This document shows positions 47,869-55,610 of a stretch of DNA of 64,000 nt, in pieces (positions within the stretch are counted from its first letter, which is position 1; the number at the start of each line of letters is the position of its first letter). This DNA is from Verrucomicrobiales bacterium (lineage in GTDB: Bacteria > Verrucomicrobiota > Verrucomicrobiia > Limisphaerales > UBA11358). Under the pieces are notes generated by a model. It was not told where the DNA came from, made no database searches, and worked only from the letters and a program-made list of their open reading frames with translations. The position numbers and the translations under genes are program-made. Where the stretch lies: NCBI GenBank assembly GCA_028712475.1, contig JAQTQB010000013.1, forward strand, positions 1-64,000. The letters run 5' to 3'.

Positions 47869-48144
47869 TCAAAGAAACAAATCACTGTGCGTGCCGGTGC
47901 GTTCAAAACAGACGTGCGCTGCGTTTTCCGAAAGCGTGTAAATCAGCACCCAGTCCGGCTCGATGTGGCAATCGCGGCTGCCGGCAAAATTGCCACGCAA
48001 CGGGTGATCCTTGAATTCCGGCGGCAACGGCCCGCCATCCATCAGCAGTTCAAGCGCGGCCTTGAGCTTCGCCATGTCCTTGCTCCGCTTGCCGGCGCGT
48101 TTGACATCCTTTTTGAACTGGCTCGTGCGGCTGAAGGTTCTCAC
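47869..48144 (-). CDS. yafQ: YafQ-family mRNA interferase toxin
   Basis: 91 residues, full length for RelE/YafQ toxins. Motifs: FSRTSQFKKDVKRAGKR, LPPEFKDHPLRGNFAG, CHIEPDWVLIYTLSE. In the family it cleaves mRNA on the ribosome. Its start overlaps the antitoxin stop by 4 bases (ATGA). Confidence 0.93.
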   Translation of the reverse strand: MRTFSRTSQFKKDVKRAGKRSKDMAKLKAALELLMDGGPLPPEFKDHPLRGNFAGSRDCHIEPDWVLIYTLSENAAHVCFERTGTHSDLFL

Positions 48145-48401
48145 AGGCCCAGGTCGGCGAAGAGTTCCTTTTTGCCGCCAAACTGTTTCACGTTCCTGCC
48201 GGCCTTGCTGGCCTTGAGCGTCCGCACGGTGAGCGCGTTCGGGATCCGCACGTCAAAGGGCAGGCCGCGTTGCAGTTTGATCTGCCGGTAGAGCAGATGC
48301 ACCGTCTCGGAAGCCGTCAGCCCCAGTTGAGCAAGGATGTCTTCGACTTCGCTCTTGAGGCGGGGTTCAATGCGGGTGCGGATGGTCGCGGTTTTGCTCA
48401 T
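48141..48401 (-). CDS. dinJ: RelB/DinJ-family antitoxin
   Basis: 86 residues from the Met at 48401. Ribbon-helix-helix start KTATIRTRIEPRLKSEVEDILAQLGLTASETVHLLYRQI is diagnostic of DinJ. It pairs with the YafQ toxin immediately downstream and autoregulates the pair (known for the family). Confidence 0.92.
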   Translation of the reverse strand: MSKTATIRTRIEPRLKSEVEDILAQLGLTASETVHLLYRQIKLQRGLPFDVRIPNALTVRTLKASKAGRNVKQFGGKKELFADLGL

Positions 48402-48515
48402 GCGATGACTGTATTCCTGTTGTTGCCACATGACAAGAATCTTTGTTTTCAGTTTATTGTTTGCGCCCTTCGCAGCCGGCTTGCGAACCGTCAGTCATTG
48501 CGCTAACTCTAGCGG

Positions 48516-49352
48516 GTGAACGGTGAAAATTTTTCCGACGCGGCGCTGGTCATCCTCGGCCACGGCACGACCTTGAACGACCAGTCCGATGCGCCCGTCT
48601 TCCAGCACGCCGCAGAATTGCGCCGCCGGAAAATCTTCGCCGGCGTCCGCGAGGCGTTCTGGAAGCAGGAGCCGCAGATTAAAAATGTTCTCGCGGAAAT
48701 CGCCGCGCCGCGCGTGTTCATCGTGCCGTTCTTCATCAGCGAAGGCTGGTTCAGCACGGAAATCATCCCCCGGGAACTCGGCTTCAGCTTTCCAGGCAGC
48801 TTGTCACTCGTCACCCGTCGTTCGTCACTGTTTTATTGCCAGCCCGTCGGCTCGCACGACCTGATGACCACGGTGATCCTCGCCCGCGCGAAAGAAGTCG
48901 TGGAAAAATTTCCCTTTCCCCGCGCGCCCAGGCCGGCGGACACGACCCTGCTCATCGCCGGCCACGGCACGGAGCGCAACGCCAATTCCCGCAAGGCCGT
49001 CGAGCGGCAGGTGGAATTGATCCGCGCGCTCAAAATCTACGCGGAGGCCGGCGCGGTGTTCATGGAGGAGGCGCCGTTCATCAAGGGCTGTCCGGCGCTG
49101 GCGAAAACAAAAAACATCGTCGTCGTGCCGTTTTTTATCAGCGACGGCCTGCATGCGGTCGAGGATATTCCTGTTCTGCTCGGCGAACCGGAACGCATCG
49201 TGAAAGAGCGGCTTGCCGCCGGCCAGCCGACGTGGCGCAATCCCACGGAACGCGATGGCAAACTCATCTGGTATTCGCCGTCCGTCGGCACCGAGCCGCT
49301 GCTGGCCGGGGTGATTTTGGAGCGCGTGCGCGAAGCCGTGGAAAATGGTTGA
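48516..49352 (+). CDS. CbiX/SirB-like chelatase-domain protein
   Basis: 278 residues from GTG 48516. Two chelatase-like halves: ALVILGHGTTLN with VFIVPFFISEGWFSTEI, and LLIAGHGTERNANS with IVVVPFFISDGLHAVEDIP. The histidines in GHG are the family metal-site candidates. It may insert cobalt or iron into a tetrapyrrole, but no cobalamin or siroheme genes are nearby. An in-frame heptamer array (48801-48830) adds a SLVTRRSSL insert between strands after the first half. Confidence 0.75.
   Translation: MNGENFSDAALVILGHGTTLNDQSDAPVFQHAAELRRRKIFAGVREAFWKQEPQIKNVLAEIAAPRVFIVPFFISEGWFSTEIIPRELGFSFPGSLSLVTRRSSLFYCQPVGSHDLMTTVILARAKEVVEKFPFPRAPRPADTTLLIAGHGTERNANSRKAVERQVELIRALKIYAEAGAVFMEEAPFIKGCPALAKTKNIVVVPFFISDGLHAVEDIPVLLGEPERIVKERLAAGQPTWRNPTERDGKLIWYSPSVGTEPLLAGVILERVREAVENG
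48801..48830. repeat. GTCACTC heptamer array in the chelatase-like gene
   Basis: Tandem GTCACTC, GTCACCC, GTCGTTC, GTCACTG units, open in the gene frame. Same family as 49905-49931, 50376-50402 and 56402-56429. Confidence 0.85.
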
Positions 49353-49692
49353 GGGTTCGATGTCGAATATATCCCCCCGCCAGGAAAACGAACAGCAAAG
49401 GCGCAAAGGCGCAAAGGCAGACCGGCAATTGATTCCCAGCTTCGCGTCTTTGCGGCTTCGTTGTTCAACTGCGGTTGCCAGCCAGCCTCGCCCTCCGTGG
49501 CAGCCGGCGTGTGGAGGCTCAAATTTGCCTTCGTTTTATCCGGGATTGGATGTTCGATGTTGAATGTTGGGTCTTGGATGTTTTTTTTGGAGCCTTGATT
49601 TTCGCCCCGCCACGATCACCTTTCAAAAATTCTGTGTCCATCCGCGTCCATCCGTGGTTAACATTTCCCGCGTGTCCGGCATCCCCAAAACC
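49353..49692. repeat. Repeat-filled intergenic stretch
   Basis: Contains AAAGGCGC octamers (49399-49425), a CAAATTTGCCTTCG repeat (49520), GGATGTT-type heptamers (49551-49585), and a TCCATCCGCGTCCATCCGTGG direct repeat near 49640. No gene seen; the dehydrogenase start is at its right end. Confidence 0.6.
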
Positions 49693-50910
49693 ATGCGCGC
49701 CGTCGTTTATCGCGGCGTCAACGATCTGCGCCTCGAAACCGTCCCCGTCCCGCGCATCGGCCCCGGTGAATTGCTCGTGCGCGTCGCAGTCTGCGGCGTC
49801 TGCCCCACGGACATCAAAAAAATCCACCACGGCACCGTCCCGCCGCCGCGCATCTTCGGCCACGAAACCGCCGGCACCATCGTCAAAATCGGCGGCGGAA
49901 ACGCGTCACTCGTCACTCGTCACTCGTCACTGAAAGTCGGCGACCGCGTGGCGTTGCACCATCACGTCCCGTGCCTGGACTGCCATTTCTGCCGTCACCG
50001 CGCCTTTGCCCAGTGCGAAACCTACAAGCGCACCGGCATCACCGCCGGTTTCGAACCGGCTGGCGGCGGCTACGCCGGATACGTCCGCGTCATGAATTTC
50101 GTCCTGCCCGGCGTCGTGAAAATTCCCGCGAAAAATTCCTTTGCCGAAGGCGCGATGCTGGAGCCGGTCAACACTGTTTTGAAAGCCGTCCGCAGATTAA
50201 ATCTTTTGCCCGGCGACACCGTGCTGGTCGCCGGGCAGGGGCCGATCGGCCTGATGTTCACCCGCCTGCTGAAAATCGCCGGGATCAAAGTCCTTGCCAC
50301 CGACCTGCTCCCCTCCCGCCTGAAGCTCGCCAAAAAATTCGGCGCCCGTCGGACTTGTCTTGCCTCTGAAGTCTCGTCACTCGTCACTCGTCACTCGTCA
50401 CCGCTCGACGCCGCCATCATCGCCGTCCCCTCCGACACCGCCGTGCAACAGGCCCTGCAACTCGTGCGCGGCGGCGGCCAGGTTCTGCTGTTCGCCCACA
50501 CCAGGCGCAGCGGGTCCGAAATCCGAAATCCGAAATCCGAAATCCGAAATCCGGCCCCGCTTGCCTCTCGACCCTCAACTCTCAACTCTCAACTCGACTT
50601 GGCTTCCATCTGCGTGGATGAAAAAGACCTCATCGGCAGCTATTCCGCCGATTTCACCCTCCAGCGCGAAGTCGCCCGGCTCGTCTTCAGCCGCCGGCTG
50701 GATGTGCGTGATCTGATCACCCATTCATTTACCTTGGATAAAACGGCAGCGGCGATCCAGTTGGCCAGCGGCCCAACGCCTGACTCCTTGAAAATTCTTG
50801 TGAACGTAGGCGACAATAAAATTCCAAGACCGGAACAGCGCGCCCTGCCTGTCTGCGCCGTGCTGACGATGGATTGCCAACCCGCTCGCGAATGCAAGAA
50901 GGATCAATGA
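49693..50910 (+). CDS. Zinc-type medium-chain dehydrogenase (alcohol/polyol type)
   Basis: 405 residues from ATG 49693 (GTG 49672 possible). N-terminal GroES-like domain with VCGVCPTDIKK, FGHETAG and a structural-zinc-like C-x2-C-x2-C cluster (CLDCHFCRHRAFAQC), then a Rossmann domain VLVAGQGPIGLMFTRLLK. It is a probable NAD(P)-dependent alcohol or polyol dehydrogenase; substrate unknown. The protein carries at least three in-frame heptamer-array inserts (49905-49931, 50376-50402, 50515-50595). The C-terminus runs 7 bp into the convergent TPR gene. Whether the protein folds normally is uncertain. Confidence 0.85.
   Translation: MRAVVYRGVNDLRLETVPVPRIGPGELLVRVAVCGVCPTDIKKIHHGTVPPPRIFGHETAGTIVKIGGGNASLVTRHSSLKVGDRVALHHHVPCLDCHFCRHRAFAQCETYKRTGITAGFEPAGGGYAGYVRVMNFVLPGVVKIPAKNSFAEGAMLEPVNTVLKAVRRLNLLPGDTVLVAGQGPIGLMFTRLLKIAGIKVLATDLLPSRLKLAKKFGARRTCLASEVSSLVTRHSSPLDAAIIAVPSDTAVQQALQLVRGGGQVLLFAHTRRSGSEIRNPKSEIRNPAPLASRPSTLNSQLDLASICVDEKDLIGSYSADFTLQREVARLVFSRRLDVRDLITHSFTLDKTAAAIQLASGPTPDSLKILVNVGDNKIPRPEQRALPVCAVLTMDCQPARECKKDQ
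49905..49931. repeat. GTCACTC heptamer array, dehydrogenase copy 1
   Basis: Four near-perfect 7-bp units. In the gene frame it adds ASLVTRHSSL between the GroES-like strands IVKIGGG and KVGDRV. Confidence 0.9.
50376..50402. repeat. GTCACTC heptamer array, dehydrogenase copy 2
   Basis: Four units in the same orientation as copy 1, adding SSLVTRHSS inside the Rossmann domain after TCLASEV. Confidence 0.9.
50515..50595. repeat. TCCGAAA and CTCAACT heptamer arrays in the dehydrogenase
   Basis: Five TCCGAAA units (50515-50549) and three CTCAACT units (50574-50594) separated by about 20 bp. They encode about 27 in-frame residues of SEIRNPK and STLNSQL type between FAHTRRSG and DLASICVDEKDL. Confidence 0.9.
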
Positions 50911-52625
50911 CCTTTGAGTTCCAATGCCATTTTCAAGTTGCCTTGGGCCGGGAGATTGGATGGATCCAGCCGGATGGCTTCCTGAAATTGAGTCACCGCA
51001 TCGTCGAGCCGGCCCTTTTTCGCCATGGCGACGCCGAGGCTGTTGTGCGCCGGGGCATAGCCGGGCATTAATCTTACGGCTTCTTTGTATTCATGGGTCG
51101 CTTGATCAAGTTGATCCTTGCGCTCGAGTGCCATCCCTAGGTTGTGATGCGCCAGACCATTATCAGGATTCAAACTTGCTGCGCTCTGGAACTCGACAAT
51201 CGCCTCGTCCAGAAGATCCATGTTGGCCAGCGCGACGCCGACGTTGCAGTGGTTTTCAGAGGATCCGGGCTTTAACTTCGCTGCCGTCTGAAATTCGACC
51301 AAGGCTTCTATGAGCCGCCCTTGACCCGTCAGCGCGTTGCCCAGATTGCAGTGCGCACTGTAATTGTCGCTGGTGACCGCGAGGGCATGCCGAAAAAGGG
51401 TTTCACTGGTTTTCCAGTAAATTATGTTCTGCCGTGTGAGCAGGATGCAAGTCACGATGATTGCCGCGCTCATGACCGACAAGATGGCAGTTTGGTAACG
51501 CCAGCGGCGGGTCATCTCCTCCGCGCCCCACAGGATGACTACGAGCACGCCGATCAGGGGAAAATATGTGTAGCGGTCAGCCATGGACTGCTCGCCCACC
51601 GCCACCAACCCGATGACCGGCACCAGCGTTCCTAGAAACCAAAACCAGCCCACCGCCAGATAAGGATGAGAACGGCGCGCAGCTATTGATGCGGCGGAGA
51701 CGCCCAGCAGCAGGGCGGCCGCGAGAAGCACACCTGTCATGGGCCAGTGGTCAACGACGGGATAAATGACGGTGAGATTTTCCGGCCAGAATAATTTGCC
51801 GAGATAACGGCAAAACGAAACCGGCACGTTTTCGAGGCGCGCCGTGAAAGGCATCTCGGCCATCAACTCCATCGCGCCGCCGTGTTTTTGGACAACGTAT
51901 GTCACGACACAGGAAGCCGCCGCGAGGAAAAAGAGCGGCACTTTCTCCCGCACTAATTTCCATGCGCTCTCGTGCCTGAAACGATTCAGTGGCCAATAGT
52001 CGAGCAACAACAAAAAAAACGGCAACGTGACCAGCATCGGTTTGCTCATCAGGCTAAGCGCGAAGAACACCAGCACCAGACCGTAAAAAACCTTCAACCT
52101 GGGGTTTGGGGCGCGGGATCGTTCCACATATTGTGCATACATTAGCAGCGCGACCAATCCGAACATCGTGCTTAAGACATCTTTGCGCTCCGCAACCCAC
52201 GCCACGGATTCCACGCGCAGCGGATGCAATCCGAAAACTGCCGCCACAAACAGACTCCGCCAGGCAGCGCCCGTCATCCGCCGCAATGCCAGGAAGAGCA
52301 GCACCGCATTGATCGCGTGGAGCAGCACGCTCGTGAAATGATGTCCCTGCGGGTTCAAGCCGAAAAATTCGCAATCCGTCATGTGGGACAGCCAGGTCAA
52401 CGGATGCCAGTTCGATGCGTCAGTGCTTTCGAAGGCCCATGCGACGGTGGCAGGGCTTAACCCTTTTTGAACATGAACATTTCCGGTGACGTAAACGTCG
52501 TCGTCGTAATTGATAAACCCGTTGTGCAACGCTGGCAGGAAAGTCCAGACCACCGACCCGAACAAAAGAACACAAATGACGACTATCTGCTTGCGGCGGA
52601 GAAGATGAAGCGACTGGGTCATCAC
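50904..52625 (-). CDS. TMTC-like membrane protein with C-terminal TPR
   Basis: 573 residues. A signal-anchor start, then the motif GFINYDDDVYVTGNVHVQKG and HPLRVESVAWVAERKDVLS shared by many TMTC/PMT-like multi-span proteins, about ten membrane segments up to residue 400, and TPRs in the last 170 residues (AHCNLGNALTGQGRLIEALVEF and repeats). It may transfer sugars to exported proteins (PMT-like), but this is not established for bacterial members. Upstream and on the same strand lies a spermidine-synthase-like gene, 10 bp away. Confidence 0.8.
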   Translation of the reverse strand: MMTQSLHLLRRKQIVVICVLLFGSVVWTFLPALHNGFINYDDDVYVTGNVHVQKGLSPATVAWAFESTDASNWHPLTWLSHMTDCEFFGLNPQGHHFTSVLLHAINAVLLFLALRRMTGAAWRSLFVAAVFGLHPLRVESVAWVAERKDVLSTMFGLVALLMYAQYVERSRAPNPRLKVFYGLVLVFFALSLMSKPMLVTLPFFLLLLDYWPLNRFRHESAWKLVREKVPLFFLAAASCVVTYVVQKHGGAMELMAEMPFTARLENVPVSFCRYLGKLFWPENLTVIYPVVDHWPMTGVLLAAALLLGVSAASIAARRSHPYLAVGWFWFLGTLVPVIGLVAVGEQSMADRYTYFPLIGVLVVILWGAEEMTRRWRYQTAILSVMSAAIIVTCILLTRQNIIYWKTSETLFRHALAVTSDNYSAHCNLGNALTGQGRLIEALVEFQTAAKLKPGSSENHCNVGVALANMDLLDEAIVEFQSAASLNPDNGLAHHNLGMALERKDQLDQATHEYKEAVRLMPGYAPAHNSLGVAMAKKGRLDDAVTQFQEAIRLDPSNLPAQGNLKMALELKGH

Positions 52626-52635
52626 CGCGCTCCTT

Positions 52636-55362
52636 TCAATTCTTCATTGCCGGTCGCAATTGCTTTTCCCGCTCAATGATGCGCAGCAGGTATCCGGCCT
52701 GCGCATCGCTGGGGTTTTGTTTCAAGGCTGTCGCGGTCAGCGCTTCGGCTTGCACCAGATTGCCGGCATGAAAGGCTTTTTCTGCGGCAGAGACCGCGCT
52801 GCCATCCGACATCGGCGGCGGCACCGGCTGTGGCGTCTGGAAGACGCATGGCACTCCGGCGTTCGGAGCCGTGCCGAATACGCAGCCGAACAAATCGCCG
52901 TTGACAGTAAAAAAGTCGCTGAAGACCAGTTGCACATTCGCCATCGGCAAGGCTGCAAGCGTGGCGGTTTTTTCGGCGGGTGCCAGCAGTTGTTGCCGGG
53001 TTCTTTCATCATAACCCCACATCACCCGCGACCCGGTGCCCAGGAAAAAGGCCCGGGGTGCGGCATATTCCAGCACTGGAAAAAGATCGCTCTGGATCGA
53101 TCCTTTGCCCGCGATGGCAAAGCCGGTGCGTTGTGAGGCCAGTTGCCGGGCGAGCAATGCTTCTGGAGATTCGATGTTGATCATCCACATGTCCGTCCGC
53201 ACCCGGTCAATCGCGAAACTTTGCCGGAACACATCTGGTCCGCTCGGCCAGGGCTGCATCGCCCCGATCAGGACGATGTCACCCGCACCGGCATCCCAAA
53301 TTTCTACATAGGGGAACACCGAGCTGAAGGTGCGCAACACCAGCTCCACGATGTCATCCTGGGTTTCATAGACTTGAAACCATTGGGCCATGATGCCGCC
53401 CGGCTTAAGGCGGCTGGCAGCAAGCTGGTAATATTCGCGGCTGAACACGCTGCCCGTGCCGACGAACCATGGATTCGAAGGCTCGGTGATGATCACATCG
53501 TAAAGTTGCGTGCGCAGTTTCAGCACGGTGCGTGCATCCTCGCGCCAGAGTTTTGTCCGTGGGTCGTCCAGGACATGATAATTCCAGTCCGCGAAAAGTT
53601 TGGAGGCGTGGATGACCGGTTCACAGTTCTCGGCTATGTCCAGACGATTGATGGGATATGCCAATATCGATCCCGCCGTCATGCCGGAGGCAAGCCCCAG
53701 CACGAACACATCTTTCGCCTCCGGTCTGGCCATCATCGGCAAATGCGACACCAGCAATTGGGTGCTCAAGTCCAGTTGCGTTCCCGCTTCAGGTTTGCCG
53801 TTGGTGCGCAAACCCAATGCCGCAGGCGCGATGATGCCATCCACTTGCTCCACGGATACCGTCGCATCCGGCCCATCCTCATAAAACAGGATTTTGAAAT
53901 GGTTCTTCCTCATCGCCATCAAGCCGGACTCAAACTTCGTTTCCGTGATGCGAAAAATTCCCGAACTCATCACGTTCCGCCAGCTTTCGCCGCCGAAGAT
54001 AAACAGGCAAACGACCAGCATGGATATTCCAATCGTGCTCACCACCCCGGCCAGCCAGCCCCGTCGCAGGGCCAGGACGAGGGCGACCAGCGCCAGCACC
54101 AATGCCAGCACTCCGAAGGCATTGCGCAATCCGCAATACGGCATCAGCCCGAAACCCGTGACCAGCGTGCCGGCCACCGCGCCCAATGTGTTCCAAGTGA
54201 GCAACGCCCCGACCCGTGCTCCTAGCGGCGCGCCTCCAGCCGACATCGCCCGGATCATCAGTGGCAATACCGCACCGATCAGGGCTGCCGGGATTCCCAG
54301 TATCACCAGCGCGATGCCGACCGTAAGCAGTTCATGATACACATAGCCCACCGGCGTGCGGCTTAAGCCGATGCGGGCGATCCGGTAAAAATCCACCCAC
54401 TGTTCAATGTTAAAAACCAGCAATGTCACCCACGCCGCCGCCACGCACAGCAGCAGGATCACGGTTTTCTCACCGGTCTTGCCGACCCGCTTGGGCGACG
54501 CAACCCATGCGCTGCCCAGACCGATGCCCAGAATAAATGCGATCAACACCACGGCGAAGGATTGCAACGACGAACCGAAAATCAGAGCCAGCGAGCGCGA
54601 TGCCAGCAGCTCCAACCCCATCGAAACGCCGCCCGTCAGCGCAACCATGACTCCCGCCCAGAGCAAGGTGTTCGCTGTCGCTGGTGTTTCTGGTTCGGTG
54701 GTGTTTGTCTCCGCTGTCTGGATTGGTCGGGCCAGCCAGCCACTCCGGTTCAATAAAATGGCGGCTGTGCCGATGAAAACATTGGTCATGGCGGTGATCT
54801 GGATGGTGGCGATCATGCCGTAATGCTGCACCAGCCAGAACCCGGCCAGCGCCGCGCCCGTCACCGCGCCAAGGCTGTTGACCGAATAAAACCGCGCCGA
54901 GCGTCGCCCGGCATCGGCGGAGAATTGATGCAGCCACGCCGCCAGCAAGGGCAGCGTGCCGCCCATCAGAACCGTTGGTCCCAGCAGCAGCGCCGTGCTT
55001 AAAACAGCCTTCAACAAAAGCAGCCAGCCCGCATGTTCCATGATTGGCATGCCTGCCGCGATGAAGATCCGGTCCGTCGCCCGTTCGAGCGCGGGAAATA
55101 AAAAAGCATAGACGCCGATGAGGATTTCCAGCAGGCCATAGAACTTCACCGGCTGCCGCAGCCCGTCCGCCCAGCCGCCAAAAATCCGGTTGCCCAGTGC
55201 CAGCCCGCCCATGAACACCGCCAGCACCACCGTCTGCGCGTAGATCGTGCTGCCGAACATCTGCGCCAGAAATTTTGCCCACACCACTTCATAAACCAGC
55301 GCCGTTGCGCCGGAGCCGAAGAACAGGGCCAGCACCATCCAGCCGCGATTTTTTGATTGCAT
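52636..55362 (-). CDS. Membrane-fused spermidine-synthase-like protein
   Basis: 908 residues: a long N-terminal region with about 14 membrane helices (SGATALVYEVVWAKFLAQMFG at the start), a methyltransferase-like domain in the middle-to-C-terminal third (FVLGLASGMTAGSILAY, YDVIITEPSNPWF), and a TPR-like tail (about 855-905). The catalytic aspartate region of true spermidine synthases (VDSTDP) is replaced by TEPSNP, so polyamine synthesis is doubtful. It is followed by the TMTC-like gene with 10 bp between, and both ends carry TPR, so they may act together in the envelope. Confidence 0.8.
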   Translation of the reverse strand: MQSKNRGWMVLALFFGSGATALVYEVVWAKFLAQMFGSTIYAQTVVLAVFMGGLALGNRIFGGWADGLRQPVKFYGLLEILIGVYAFLFPALERATDRIFIAAGMPIMEHAGWLLLLKAVLSTALLLGPTVLMGGTLPLLAAWLHQFSADAGRRSARFYSVNSLGAVTGAALAGFWLVQHYGMIATIQITAMTNVFIGTAAILLNRSGWLARPIQTAETNTTEPETPATANTLLWAGVMVALTGGVSMGLELLASRSLALIFGSSLQSFAVVLIAFILGIGLGSAWVASPKRVGKTGEKTVILLLCVAAAWVTLLVFNIEQWVDFYRIARIGLSRTPVGYVYHELLTVGIALVILGIPAALIGAVLPLMIRAMSAGGAPLGARVGALLTWNTLGAVAGTLVTGFGLMPYCGLRNAFGVLALVLALVALVLALRRGWLAGVVSTIGISMLVVCLFIFGGESWRNVMSSGIFRITETKFESGLMAMRKNHFKILFYEDGPDATVSVEQVDGIIAPAALGLRTNGKPEAGTQLDLSTQLLVSHLPMMARPEAKDVFVLGLASGMTAGSILAYPINRLDIAENCEPVIHASKLFADWNYHVLDDPRTKLWREDARTVLKLRTQLYDVIITEPSNPWFVGTGSVFSREYYQLAASRLKPGGIMAQWFQVYETQDDIVELVLRTFSSVFPYVEIWDAGAGDIVLIGAMQPWPSGPDVFRQSFAIDRVRTDMWMINIESPEALLARQLASQRTGFAIAGKGSIQSDLFPVLEYAAPRAFFLGTGSRVMWGYDERTRQQLLAPAEKTATLAALPMANVQLVFSDFFTVNGDLFGCVFGTAPNAGVPCVFQTPQPVPPPMSDGSAVSAAEKAFHAGNLVQAEALTATALKQNPSDAQAGYLLRIIEREKQLRPAMKN

Positions 55363-55610
55363 CGGTCAAGGATAGCGGACAGGACAACGCCCTCGCAAGT
55401 TTGGAAACACCAAGGCAGGGACATCGCGCTGCGATGTCCCCGCCCGTCAGCGAAGCGAGGGCGGAACGGATGTGGCGAGCCGTGCGACAGTAAGGACGCG
55501 TTCCACCGCGTCCCAATCATTATCCTTCCCCGCCCTCAACCATCAACCTTCAATCCTCAACCACTCGATTCTGTTTGAGCCGCGACCCGTTTTCTGGCAG
55601 AAACAAGCTC
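55363..55610. repeat. Intergenic repeats upstream of the lipoprotein
   Basis: GGGACATCGC / GCGATGTCCC hairpin (55417-55441), GGACGCG...CGCGTCC (55496-55515), and CATCAACCTTCAATCCTCAA heptamers of the CTCAAC family (55540-55563). Confidence 0.6.

Noticed and set aside
49905..50595. CRISPR-like array
   Set aside because: The units are 7 bp with no spacers, and no cas genes are present.
52636..55362. Genuine spermidine synthase
   Set aside because: The catalytic aspartate motif is replaced and most of the chain is membrane-embedded.
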